Source: Sphaerolaimus hirsutus
Taxonomy: Eukaryota > Nematoda > Chromadorea > Monhysterida > Sphaerolaimidae
Reading direction: 5' to 3'
NCBI GenBank assembly: GCA_964036195.1
Contig: OZ038451.1
Location: 18,066,747-18,130,746, forward strand
Length of the DNA stretch: 64,000 bases
Each line of letters starts with the position of its first letter. The stretch's first letter is position 1. Under the pieces are notes generated by a model that ran no database searches, was not told the DNA's origin, and worked only from the letters and a program-made list of their open reading frames with translations. Below are positions 11,019 to 21,760 of the stretch, in pieces. Made by a program: the position numbers and the translations under genes.

Positions 11019-12750
11019 ATGTGCCCACAGAAAATGCAGCAACGGCTTTGGCTAATTGCAACAATATTTGCCCAGCATGTAATTCATGGAATTTGCTCTT
11101 TGAAGAGCAACAGTGGAGTTCAGGTGACAAAAACTGAGAATGAAAAAGCCACAATAAATCCTCTCAGCAGCAGAGATCAGAGACACATGAAGAAACTGAT
11201 CAAATTAAGAGGTGGGCAGCTCTCGATGGAAACATGAAAACTAAAAACAAAAAAAATTGTATTTAGAATTTATTCAACTCAGTTTATAAGGGTGGGGTGG
11301 CTGGCACGCAGAGGTGTTCTAGCTTTTGACTTTCCGGGAGTTTGACAGATAGCAAATCGCTCGAGGGATAGGCAACTGTCAAAATTTTGAAGGGGTTTTG
11401 CAGGGTTTTAGGGGGGTTCAATATTTTGGTATTCAAGAGGTGTAGAAGGAAGAAAAGGGAGAAAAATCGCTAAAAGTAGGTGAGAAATAGGTATACAAAA
11501 AGTACAAAAAATTGCCCCCCGGATAGATAGATAAATGAGCAGCTTCTGGGATAGATAGATGGCTGGGTGATTTGGGGGGGTAACCCCCCCTCCGCAAACC
11601 TGGCACACCAGCTGCCATGCAGTCATTGCAAATGATGCGAATAAACAGACACTCCCATCTCAGAACTATTTTTATCACCTTAACACACCCTCTTAACCAC
11701 ACAAATTATTCGCACACCAGCAGGCCAACTGCAGTCACACCTCAGCCACAGCGTGCAGCTGCAATCGGGCATGGACCACCACAAGCACTGCTGCAAGTGG
11801 GCAGCTGCGGGCTGGTGCAATGGCAGTGTGGCTGACGTAATGTGTACCTTTTGCCAGTGGTCTTGTGGATGTGAGCGGGGTGAGTGGAATTGTTTCCGAG
11901 AATATATAATTCCATCTGAAACAGGGGACTCCAATGAGGTAACTGAGGGGCTGCCCCTCCACATGCATCAGCTGTCCAACTGTCCAGAGGCAGAGCCCAG
12001 CTCTCTACCTGATTGGAACAAGTTTGATTGAACTTATCTTGGTTTTGGCCGATTTTTTCAGCTAACTATCCCACTGTGGCCGGCCGTATCCACGGGGGGC
12101 GGGGGGGGGGCTGCAGCACCTTTTTATAGTTTTTCACCTTCAAAATTGTGCTTTCCGGCTATATACATGGTTATATACCTATTTTTAGCCATTTTATACC
12201 TACTTTTGGCTACTTTTAACTGATTCTTAGCGATTTTTTCCTCTTTCTGCCTTCTTAACCTTGAAAAAGCCTATATATTGTGCCCCCGCCAGCCCTCCCC
12301 AAGCCCCCCCAGCCCCCCCCCCAGAAAAATTTTTCAGCTATCTATCCCTCCGGAGGAGCGATTTGCTATCTATCCAGCCCCCGCGAGGGCCAAAATCCTG
12401 GAGACCCCTGTGGCAGCTTAATCAAAGCATGCCAAATTTCATTGCAATATATCAATGTCTCACCAGTCCTCCGCAAAATGCTTGGCTACCTCAAAATTCG
12501 CACACCTAAAACCCCAGGAAAAAATGTCACCAACACAAACCACTCCATCCCACCCGACTGCACAAACAAAATGGCAACGCTGCATGAGCTCCAACAAAAA
12601 TTGGCCAATGCCAAGCGTGATTTGCATACTATGCAAATGCAACATCTCAATGGATTTACACGTGCAAATGCAAAGGGAAAGTTGAGCTCCGGTTTAAAAA
12701 AGAGACGGAAACGCAAGAGGAGAAAGGCTAGGAAAGGTGGCAAGAAATAG
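11019..12750 (+). CDS. Predicted secreted Cys-rich protein with poly-basic C-terminus, three exons, 193 aa
   Basis: Exons are 11019-11211, 11724-11879 and 12518-12750, with donors GAG|GTGGGC and CGGG|GTGAGT and acceptors CCAGCAG|GCC and ACCCCAG|GAA. Both introns are phase 1 and the frame is open throughout. The start (MCPQKMQQRLWLIATIFAQH) looks like a signal peptide. A short region with a possible dibasic site (HMKKLIKLR) follows. Exon 2 holds a compact cysteine cluster: CC-x7-C-x7-C-x2-C-x3-C-x-C. The end is extremely basic (LKKRRKRKRRKARKGGKK), the kind of tail seen on heparin-binding ligands. NVT and CNGS are possible glycosylation sites. No family recognised. The second donor and third acceptor are chosen on frame and phase, so transcript support would matter. 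Both introns carry MITE sequence and the 3' flank is a MITE. Confidence 0.5.
11280..11605. mobile_element. hAT-like element with GATAGATAG segments, intron 1 of the secreted-protein gene
   Basis: It shares GATAGCAAATCGCTC, GGATAGATAGATGGCTGGG and GGGGGGTAACCCCCC with the element at 48061-48830 that has an exact 8-bp duplication. Ends here are CAGAGGTGTTCTAG and CGCAAACCTG; the flanks (GGCACG / GGCACA) only partly agree. Confidence 0.55.
12084..12420. mobile_element. hAT-like element, mixed CGTATCC / CAGGGGTCTC ends, intron 2 of the secreted-protein gene
   Basis: The left end CCGTATCCACGGGGGGCGGG resembles the element at 46598. The right end, read inward, is CAGGGGTCTCCAGGATTTTG, like the 48061 element. 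The CTATCTATCC segments flank GCGATTTG. No clear duplication. Confidence 0.5.
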
Positions 12751-12756
12751 TATCAG

Positions 12757-13624
12757 GGCACTCCGGGAACCTGTAGAATAACCCATAAAATGTCAAATGT
12801 CATTCAACTGTCAGAAGTAGGGTTGGAAAAAAAACGTTTTTTTTAACTCGATGTTTTTTTTAAAAAAACAACGTTTTTTAAAAAAAACAAACGTTTTTTT
12901 TAATAAAAAAACGTTTTTTTTAAAAGCTCCCAGATATGACCTAGTGTCAACATATATAGGTATATCAGACACTGGCAATACTCTGTGATGTTAAATATGA
13001 CCATATAATGGCTGTGGAGCCATGGGATAGCATTATAAGTGGTGATTTGTGTCAAAAATATCCATTTTTCGTCGACATATCGTTTGTATATCGCTTTATA
13101 GTCGAATGTTCGTGACTTCAGGTAAAGTTTGGCACAGAATGGTGATCAAACAAGGTTATAAAAGTAGGTTGTTACTTTGGGAGTGAAGTTACACACTGTG
13201 GAGGTACATGGAAGCACATTACCTCAATATTATATATTACAGCAACATATGTCGGCTTATTCACCCATGGTAGCACATAGAAATGGATGTTTTGATACTA
13301 AAAATGCAACAAAACCAATGAAAACAACCACCAATGTCAATTTGTGTGTGAAATTGCGCGCTTGCGCGCAAAAATTTTGCAAAATACCTAGTGCTTAGTA
13401 CTAAAAATTTTGGTCGATGTTTTTTTTAAAAAAAAAACATTTCGGACGTCATGTTTTTTTTTAAAAAACAACGTTTTTTAAAAAAAAAAAACGTTTAAAA
13501 AAACATCGGCCAACCCTAGTCAGAAGTCCTGCAAAATCCACTTCGTTTGAAATTTTCCATGGCATTTTACACGACCGTTGGCACTTTTGATGACATTTGA
13601 TATTTTACGGGGTCTGGGATACCT
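12757..13624. mobile_element. Introner-like family MITE split by a hAT-like MITE
   Basis: The outer ends GGCACTCCGGGAACCTG and ACGGGGTCTGGGATACC belong to the CAGTCCCAGACCCTG family. The 701-bp TAGGGTTGG element (12818-13518) sits inside it, flanked by GTCAGAAG on both sides. It directly follows the stop codon of the secreted-protein gene and so probably forms its 3' UTR. Confidence 0.75.
12818..13518. mobile_element. hAT-like MITE, TAGGGTTGG family, with conserved core
   Basis: Ends are TAGGGTTGG and CCAACCCTA, and the target duplication GTCAGAAG is present exactly on both sides (8 bp). Sub-terminal AAAAAACG / CGTTTTTT runs flank a core that is nearly identical to 58101-58765. The core includes a 73-codon open frame (13177-13398) starting at GTG or an in-frame codon. 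Confidence 0.92.
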
Positions 13625-13746
13625 TAGTGATGAGTGATGGGACCAGTAAAAGAACAAACTTCGCTACATTCGTTGTGAAAAGAGCTCAAGCGGGATAGGC
13701 TCAGAATTTGCGTTCGTTTTTATAGAAATATCATTCCGTCCTATTG

Positions 13747-13983
13747 GCTCACCGCACACTGCAAAGTGTAACGGGAAGTTCGGACGATTTTTTTATGGGT
13801 GGAATTCAAAGGCGGAATTAAAAAAGAGAGGTGGAATTAAAAATCGTCCTAACCGATCCAAATTTCAGTAGTTTTTTTAGATGTGTCGTAAATAAAATCG
13901 TCCGAACTGACATTATAATTCTGCCCGGGCGGAAATTAAAACGTCCGGACCGGATCGTTACACTTTGCAGTGTGCGGTGCGCC
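13747..13983. mobile_element. Foldback MITE, GCACCGCACACTGCAAAGTG family (copy 2)
   Basis: Same ends and arms as 6854-7086. It lies 13 bases from the next copy in the same orientation. Confidence 0.85.
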
Positions 13984-13996
13984 ATTGATACAAATT

Positions 13997-14232
13997 GGCG
14001 CACCGCACACTGCAAAGTGTAACGGGAAGTTCGGACGATTTTTGCATGGGTGGAATTCAAAGGCGGAATTAAAAAAGAGGGGTGGAATTAAAAATCGTCC
14101 GAACCGACCCAAATTTCAGTAGTTTTTTAGATGTGTCGTAAATAAAATCGTCCGAACTGACTTTACAATTCTGCCCGGGGGAAATTAAAACGTCCGGACC
14201 TGATCGTTACACTTTGCAGTGTGCGGTGCGCC
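13997..14232. mobile_element. Foldback MITE, GCACCGCACACTGCAAAGTG family (copy 3)
   Basis: Nearly identical to copy 2. Both copies are bordered by ATTGG/CCAAT-like bases (CTATTGGC left, GCCAATGG right), suggesting a target preference or an internal tandem duplication. Confidence 0.85.
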
Positions 14233-14316
14233 AATGGGACAGATTATAAAATACTAGCAAATTCTAACGATGTTTAAACTACGCTTTTCCACCCGTGGAA
14301 GAATAATTATTCTGTC

Positions 14317-14673
14317 GTGATCTTGATGCATCATGAAGGTAAGCAGTTAGTAAATATTACCGTGGTTCACGTAAACGATATTTTGACTGCGGAAAGCACC
14401 ACCACGACACGTACAACGCAAGAACACAGAAAAGTAAATAACCTGAGAGTATATGATATAATATTCTATGGATTTCCTTCGTCGCAGTCTTTTTTGAAAG
14501 TTTTGGTTAACTTAGAAGCGAATAAGCGTAATCCATCGTTCAGTTGGAAATTTGCCAAATTTGTCCTCCGACCGAAATTCACGATCTGCGGTAACAAAGA
14601 ATTTCGCATTTCTAAAAGCAAGCACCACATAAGTTGTAAAATGTGCAGTAGCAGTGCTAACACGCGCAGCTGA
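14317..14673 (+). CDS. Weak coding candidate, unidentified
   Basis: The open frame of 118 codons contains a possible 53-bp phase-0 intron (AGAAAA|GTAAAT to CGTCGCAG|TCT). The distal part reads RPKFTICGNKEFRISKSKHH with several Cys. There is no recognisable family, and a minus-strand frame overlaps. Treat as hypothetical. Confidence 0.2.
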   Translation: MILMHHEGKQLVNITVVHVNDILTAESTTTTRTTQEHRKVNNLRVYDIIFYGFPSSQSFLKVLVNLEANKRNPSFSWKFAKFVLRPKFTICGNKEFRISKSKHHISCKMCSSSANTRS

Positions 14674-14939
14674 TAAGATAGCGAAATGTGCGCGGTACTT
14701 ACAGCCCACATTTCATTTGATAACGGTTCGTCCAAATGCTACATTCACTGTGGAACGTAAATTACGAAACATTCTCCTTGCTCACATAAACAAACATCCG
14801 GCACACCCTAAACGTTTCATATCATAAGAACAAAAACACTTTCAATTTGCCCAGAACATGAACAAAACAACGAGAGGGAATCATAGATAAAAAAAATACA
14901 TCAAAACTGCCAACGCACAACCGCCAGCACCAGCTTTTA

Positions 14940-15200
14940 AATCTTTTTCGTTCGTAGATACACCGGTTGACAGGTTGGCAGGCAGCCAAAAATTTCGAAA
15001 TCGCTATTTTAAAAATAAAATAAGCAAAAATGGATAAAAAGAGGCATATAACCATGCATATAAAAATAGCGATTATGAAGGTAAAAATCAACAAAATGGA
15101 GGAACTGTTAGCGATTTTGAGCAAAAGTTATGGAAAAATCGCTGAAAGTACAATACGCAACCGGAAACTTGGACGTGGACCAACTTGACATACATGACCC
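14940..15200. repeat. Dispersed repeat shared with the H2A upstream region
   Basis: GATTATGAAGGT, TTGGCAGGCAGCCAAAAATTT, ATACGCAAC and AACTTGGACGTG all recur, diverged, in the same order at 55018-55235. It is an old interspersed repeat of unknown class. Confidence 0.5.
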
Positions 15201-15425
15201 GATCCTTTTCTTTCCTGGTGACGAAATAATGATCAGTCGTGCGGTAGCAAATATCGTTTGGTTTGCAATTTCAGACGGTTAAATTCTATCTATTTATTTA
15301 TAAAATTCCAATTTCATCCTAGAAAAGAACGTGATTTGCGACTTTTTATGCAGCGCTTTCGTGATTTAAGACTGAGTACTTCAGATAAAACTTTCGGCCA
15401 ACTTATGTATTCATTGTTATCACTT

Positions 15426-15776
15426 AGGTTGGTTTTAGTAAAATTCTTTCTATCAAAATTGTAGTAAAATTGTACAAAAATTGTATTTTGTTTTAATTTT
15501 ATTCTTCAATTTTCTATTTTTATTTTATTCTTCAATTTTTCATTTAATATTCTATTTTATTTTTTATTTTAGTTTGTGACCAGAATTGGTTTTTGTAAAA
15601 TTCTTTTTACTAAAATTGTTGTAAAATTGTATAAAAATTGTATTTTATTTTTATTTTATTCATCAATTTTCCATTTTATTCCTATTTTATTCTTCTATTC
15701 TTAATTTTATTATTATTTTTTTCTTCAATTTTCAATTTTATTATTATTTTTTTCTGAGATTTTGCCAACCCTGGTT
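15426..15776. mobile_element. AT-rich element with TTTGCCAACCCTG end
   Basis: It is made of repeated TTTTATTCTTCAATTTTC units and TAGTAAAATTCTTTTTACTA. It ends CTGAGATTTTGCCAACCCTG, the same end as 42815-43006. Related sequence is at 40213-40380. The left boundary is unclear. Confidence 0.5.
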
Positions 15777-15901
15777 ATCAGTATCACACAACAATAATTT
15801 ACAATACGCCCAAGTTTTAGAAAACTGATTACCTACCTATTAGATTATAACGAAAATTGGCTTCCACGCATTGAAGTTTATACCAAAATGATGAGTGTGA
15901 C

Positions 15902-16470
15902 TAGGGTGTCAAAAAAATTTTTTTACAGAAAACGGAAACGGAAACGGAAAACATTTTACGAGGCCGGAAAACAGAACGGAAAACGGAAAAAAATTTGCAC
16001 TTGGCGGAAAACGGAAACGGAAACGGAAAAAAATTTCAGCGGCCGGAAAACGGAAAAAAGGCCGGAAAAACGGAAACAGAAAAATCAAATTTGCATGGAA
16101 ATGGAAAAACTTGCTGAAATTTTGCCGGAAAACGGATAAATTGGCTGAAATTTTGCTGGAAGTGGAAAAAATTTGCAGTAGTTTGCTGGAAACAGAAAAT
16201 TTTTTACATCATTGACAATCTGCATGAATTTTTACCAGTTTGGCTGATCAGAAAACAGAAAGTTGAGCCAGAAAAAGGTAAAATGAGGCGGAAAAATGGA
16301 AAATTTAGGTGGAAAATGGGAAAAAGGCAGAAAAACTGAAAATTTAGCCAGAAAACGGAAAATGAGCCAGAAAAATGGAAACGGAAAAAATGTTGCCAGA
16401 AAACGGAACGGAAAACGGAAAAAATTTGCCTGCGGAAACGGAAAACGGAAAACGGAAATTTGACACCCTA
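15902..16470. mobile_element. hAT-like MITE, TAGGGTGTC family, complete
   Basis: Ends are TAGGGTGTCAAAAAAATTTT and AAATTTGACACCCTA, with the exact 8-bp duplication AGTGTGAC at 15894-15901 and 16471-16478. The interior is degenerate GGAAAACGGAAAC minisatellite, so long open frames here are repeat artefacts. Confidence 0.92.
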
Positions 16471-16478
16471 AGTGTGAC

Positions 16479-17110
16479 TAGGGTGTGGAATGTTTTTTAC
16501 ATGACTAATGATGACAAAAAAAAATATTCTAAAATTCGAAAACGTTTTCGAATTTTCTAATTTTTTTTGGACTTTTTGAATTTTTGAGCAGGCGGTGAAA
16601 AAAATACATAAAAATCTAATTTTTTCAAAAGATTCAAAAAGACTTTTCAATTTTTTTAGGGAATTCAAGGCATTGATATGTATTCTTAAGTTCAACGTCC
16701 TAAATCAATTGATGATTGACTTGCGGTATGTCTGTATGTCGGAAGATTTATGTGTATTGCCATTGATTTTGAAATGTTTGTGTTTCTTGTAACAATGAGT
16801 GAATGAAACAAGGATATCATAAACTGGTCCACATGAGGGTTTTGATTGATGTAAATGCTAGACAATTGCAAAAATAAGGTTTAAAAAGTTATATGAACAT
16901 GATGACACCCAAATACTGCTTTTAAAGTTTTCAATACAATTTCTTTGCAAAAAATTCGAAAACTATTTTATAAATTCGAAAACTACCCAAAAAAATTCAA
17001 AAACTAAATTCGAAAATTCGAAAACTGTTCAGGGGAAAAATTCAAAAATTCGAAAAGTCATTTTAGAAAAAATACTTAAAAATAAAAATATTTTTCTGGA
17101 GTATTTGCCA
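16479..17110. repeat. AT-rich TTCGAAAA repeat region
   Basis: Many AATTCGAAAA units occur in both orientations, starting TAGGGTGTGG immediately after the duplication of the preceding element. It resembles 27905-29065. Probably a degraded transposon; its right end is not defined. Confidence 0.45.
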
Positions 17111-17527
17111 TCGTTATACATGACACATGACATTTTACTGTCTTTTACAGCATTTACAGCACTTAGTGCCTGATTTTTATTTTCCATTTTTCTCGGTATC
17201 CCCGCTATACTCTATACATTACATACTTTGCCCAGTGATAATCTATTATTTGCATGAAACATCAAAGGCACAGCCGATTGAAACCAACGGATGGACAGTC
17301 AGAACAAACTGTCAAAAAACGCTCCCCTCTCTAAAATAAGTGTGCGTAGAACTTTTCTATTTTCTAACCATGCGCTGTGTATTTCTATGCACGTTTTCTA
17401 CTAGTGTACATAGTATGTAATATGTGCTGTGCATTTGCAGAGTTTTATAAAACTTTTAACTGCAGGCGATAAAATGCATGTGAAATTTGCCCTGTACACT
17501 GTGTTGTAATAAATGCCTGTGTTGTAA

Positions 17528-19232
17528 TACACTACTGTGCAGAATAGTTGGGACTTTCTACCCCTAGGAAACAGGAGGCTTTTTGTCAACCACATTTTGT
17601 GTCTTCCCCTTCTTTTGCACCATGCCCAATTTTGATGCTGTTCGAGTATGTTTGGGTTTGGGGATGGGGCTACAACCTGAAAAAAATTTCCTCCAAATAA
17701 TCCCCCAGCCCTGAGATAAAGCCTTAAAAAAGCACATGCATTTTACTTGGCAAATCTGGCCATGTGTCTGATGTTCAATAACTTGGTCATTTCTGGGCCG
17801 ATTTTGACCATTCAACATTTAAAATGATCAGGACAACCATAGATGGCATTTTTCGAATCAGTGATGTCTAAATTGCCAAATCATGTGAATGTTGAATGTG
17901 TCGAATCAGTGATGTTGAATCAGTGATGTCTAAATTCTTTATGTCGATTTGACCCAGTTTTTCAACATGAAAAATATTTCTTCTGAACATGTTATCATAT
18001 ACTTCAGACAACAAGGATTCATATAAAACAAAAATGAGCTCAATCTCACATTCCAATCAAAAGTTATGGGACTTCAAACTTATCAGTGGCACCCAAATTC
18101 CTTATATTGATTTTACAGGGGTTTCCAACAAACAAATTTTGTTTTTGAACATATTGCAGAATTCATATTGCAGAATTTTTCTTGTTAATATCACTTTCCA
18201 ATCAAAAGTTATAGCACTGCAAACTTTCATCTTCTTTCCATACAAAATAATTGCACATTACATATTCACAGTTTAGCCATGTTTCATGGCTAATAGAGCA
18301 AAGCTGAAATCTGAAATTCACACACCAAATAGCCCCACTGACTAGTGTGCCTACCCCCATTTTCCAGTGGCTGGCAATGGATGCAAAACTGCAGCTGAAA
18401 CAAAAGCATGCCACAGTGTCACATATTCATAACAATCTGCTGTTCATGCTAAAACATTCCTTGCCATGTTCACAGTGTGGTGATGCAGGCAGGCAGTCCC
18501 TATATTGAAAAATGTCATAAAAATGAATGTCAGAATTGGATACACACCATACATCACAATACGGGGTCAGCCCAAAATAAGTGAAGTCGCAACTACCGTA
18601 TTACCTCGAAATACCCCCAGGGGGTTTATTATTTCACCAGCAAAATTTGAGGGGGGGATAATTCGAGGGGGGGTTTATTCGAGGGGGGTCTATTATTTCG
18701 CCAGAAATTTTTATAAATTCGCCATATGCAGACGTAGAAAAATTGAACAATCACATAGATTTATATGTGTTTATAGGCATATATTACTGTATATACACAA
18801 AACCCTTCCCTAACGTCACTCAATCATCAGTGTTAACGTGTGTTCTGCATAGTACAGATCACAAACTGCGGTATTTGTCATCTACGTTCACATTACACTC
18901 AATTTTAGAGGGGGGGGGGGTGTTTTGAGGGGGGGGTATTATTTCCTCAGCTGAAATTTAGGGGGGTATTTCGAGGGGGGGGGGGTCAATTCAAGGGGGG
19001 ATAATTCGAGGTAATACGGTATTCTGAAACATGAAGAAACTGGGCAAAAAAATTACTACTCACAGAAAATATGCACATAGCAACTCCAGGGGCGGTCATC
19101 CCGGGCACGTGTAGCCAACCCCCCAGGATACCCGCATATGGTATCCAAATGTTTTGTACATTTGCCATTTTGAAATTTTGGCAACATAAGTCATGCAGCA
19201 AAAAAGTCCCAACTTTTCTGCACGCTAGTGTA
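17528..19232. mobile_element. Degenerate Tc1/mariner-like transposon (about 1.7 kb)
   Basis: The left end TACACTACTGTGCAGAATAG continues TTGGGACTTT. The right end, read inward, is TACACTAGCGTGCAGAAAAG then TTGGGACTTT. These are long inverted repeats of Tc1/mariner style with TA at the outer edge. No intact transposase could be read. The size suits a once-complete copy, enlarged by the element at 18594-19021. Confidence 0.6.
18594..19021. mobile_element. TACCGTATTACCTCGAA C/G-run element, complete
   Basis: Left TACCGTATTACCTCGAAATA and right CGAGGTAATACGGTA, with G-runs beside TTTATTATTTCG at both ends. It lies inside the Tc1-like remnant. Confidence 0.85.
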
Positions 19233-19484
19233 AATGTGTTGTAATAAATGTGTTACCTGTGTTGTAATAAATGCAAGGCAGGTTTGGAACAAACGTTTAC
19301 TGGAAACGGAAAATGGGAGGCATTTTCAGAATAAACGTTTGGTAAAACTGATAATGCGGGCCATTTTTAAAATAAACGCCCACGCACTTGCATGGTATAA
19401 AAGGAGCGCCATTTGCTCATTTTAGACACTTCCTGTGAAGAACAAAATCGCAAAGGAGCAGAAACCAGGGGACAAATTCATGCA

Positions 19485-19840
19485 GTCATAAATGTCAGGT
19501 CAGAAATATTAAGTGATCAATGTCAACTGGTCTGTATCCCATTTTATTCGCATTATTGTGCCTGTTTAATCGCGCTTGAGTACGTTCGGATTCATATTAA
19601 AACCCGTTTGACGCACACCACCGCAGGAGAGGTAATCAGGGGCCAGTTCCATGAGGGGCCAATGAGAAGTGAAATGGCAAAGGCGAAGTAAAATCACAAA
19701 AGCGCAAGTGCTATCTTTCAGGTGATAAATGTCAAGTCAAACGTCAAATTATAGCTTTCTAGTGATATGTGAGCTGGTTTATTTCAATTGATGAATGTCA
19801 AGTCAGAAATGTTAAGTGATAACATTCTAGTGATAAATGT
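19485..19840. repeat. Degenerate short-period repeat (AAATGTCAAGTGATAA), left part
   Basis: Units of roughly 18-20 bp, such as GATAAATGTCAAGTCA and GATCAATGTCAACTGG, recur loosely. The array resumes after 21053 with the same motif, so the block 19841-21052 interrupted it. Confidence 0.55.
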
Positions 19841-20171
19841 TACCGTATTTCCTCGAAATACCCCCCGGGGGGTGATTGTTTCATAGTGCTCCCGAGAGGG
19901 GGAGGGGGTTAAACGAGGGGGGGTTATTATTTCGCAAGAATTTTTTTGAAATCCTAGTACAAAATCGTTGTTTGTGATGTGCGCTGAGGTAGAAAAATGC
20001 ATCAATAACTGGCATGTAAATATAGACTCCTGTAGACTAATATTAGTATGTAGATAGTATAGCACTGTTTTAACTGTTTTAACCAACACCGTTTTAACGT
20101 GTGTTCTGCACTACGCAGAACACATACTGCAGTATTTGTCATGTATGTTCTCTTTACACTCAATCTGGGGG

Positions 20172-20987
20172 CAGTCCCAAGCCCTGTAAAGTGTTAAGTA
20201 AAGTGTCAAATGTAAAGTCATGTGCAAAGTAAAGTGTCAATTGTCATGACAAAAGTAAAGTAAAGTGTCAATTGTCCAGAGTTGTTAAAAGGTACGTACG
20301 TTTACTCGAAAAATACGCGTACGCGAGTACGCGGTAAATACATTTACATATACTTTTCAAAAAAATACCGTACGCACTTGTACGCGTACACTTTCAAAGC
20401 GTACGCGTACGGAAAATGTATTTATGAAAATTCATTGTGGGACATATTTATAACGTAACTACACTGCTATGTATTCACAGAAGTGGTTCCATTGAATATT
20501 TTAGATATGCAGGGGTAGTGCCTTTAAAAATTTCAAAATTTGTAACCAAATCAAAATGGTAGTGGAGACAATGGATGTGGTAAACGAGTCGGGAGAACGA
20601 TGATTTTCTTCTCTTAGAAAAAAGAGACCTTGAAAACTATATAATCTGTCATTTGCTTATAGAAAAACATAGGTTGTGCTGTACACGTATGAAAAAGTGC
20701 CCACTTTTACACATTCTATGAAGAAAAGTAGTCATTCTACACCCACAAAAAAGTACCCACATTTACGCGTACGTACGAGTAAAAAAAAAGTATTTTACAT
20801 TTTCTATACTTTGTGGTGAGTAAAAAAAATACTTTACGTTTACATATACTTTTGAAAAAGTTCAGTAATTCTAACAACTCTGCAATTGTCATGCAAAGTT
20901 CAATAATAAAATCTTTTCTTTTTGTTTTGATTGACACTTTACTTTACATTTGACACTTTACTTTACACTTTACAGGGCTTGGGACTG
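20172..20987. mobile_element. Introner-like family MITE, second level of a three-level nest
   Basis: Ends CAGTCCCAAGCCCTGTAAAG and CTTTACAGGGCTTGGGACTG are perfect inverted repeats. Read on the minus strand, the outer flanks are GGTGACAGTCCC and GGGACTGCCCCCAG, the same built-in GT and AG arrangement as the H2A intron. Confidence 0.88.
20277..20883. mobile_element. hAT-like MITE, CAGAGTTGTTA family, innermost of the nest
   Basis: CAGAGTTGTTA and TAACAACTCTG ends are flanked by the exact 8-bp duplication CAATTGTC (20269-20276 and 20884-20891). The interior has repeated ACGCGTACG and TTTACTCG units. Confidence 0.92.
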
Positions 20988-21052
20988 TCACCTGGGGGGT
21001 GATTGTTTCATAGTGGTCTCGAGAGGGGGGGGTATTTCAAGGAAATACGTTA

Positions 21053-21760
21053 ACTGTTTTATAAAAATGATACAATGATCCATGGAATGTGGATAATGCC
21101 AAGCGATCATAATGTCAAGTGATAAATGTTAAGTTTTTTCTCTTCAAATGATGAAGTGATCCATGGAATGTGGATTATGCCAAGTGATTAATGTCAAGTG
21201 GAACAATGAAGTAATAACATTCTCTGATGTAGGTTAAGTGGTTAATGTCATGTGATAACTTTTCTTGTGATAAATGTCAAGTGGTCAATGTCAAGTTGTA
21301 AATGTTAAGTCAGAAATGTTACATGACAACTTAGGTGACAAAAATCAAATGGTTTATGTCAAACCAGAAATGTCAAGTGACAAATTCTAGGTGATAAATG
21401 TCAAGTGGTCAAAGTCAAGTTGTAAATACCAACCCATAAATGTCAAGTGATGGCTTTTAGGTGAAATGTCAAGTGGTCAATGACAAGTGATCAATGTCAT
21501 GTGGTCAATGTCAAACCAGAAATGTCAAGTGAAAAAATTTCAGATGACAAATGTAAGTGGTGAATGTCTGGTGGTAAATGTTAAGTCATGAATGTCAAGT
21601 GACAACTTTCAGGTGATAGATGTCAAGTGATCAATGTCAAGTCATTAACATCATATCAGAAATATCAAGTGATAACTTTCAGGTTATAAATGTAAAGTGG
21701 TTAATATCATGTCAAATGTCAAGTGATAACTTTCTCATGATAAATGTTGGCTCATAATGG
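21053..21760. repeat. Degenerate AAATGTCAAGTGATAA repeat array, main part
   Basis: About 650 bases of loosely repeated units (AAATGTCAAGTGGTCAATG, GTGATAACTTTCAGGTGATA). Spacing is irregular and units are diverged, unlike a CRISPR array. Confidence 0.65.

Larger units (their letters stand above)
19841..21052. mobile_element. TACCGTATT C/G-run element interrupted by a nested MITE
   Basis: Left TACCGTATTTCCTCGAAATA and right GGTATTTCAAGGAAATACGTTA. Its middle is displaced by the 20172-20987 element, which itself contains a third element. Confidence 0.8.

Noticed and set aside
21053..21760. CRISPR-like alternation of short repeats
   Set aside because: Units vary in length and sequence, there are no fixed spacers and the genome is clearly eukaryotic.
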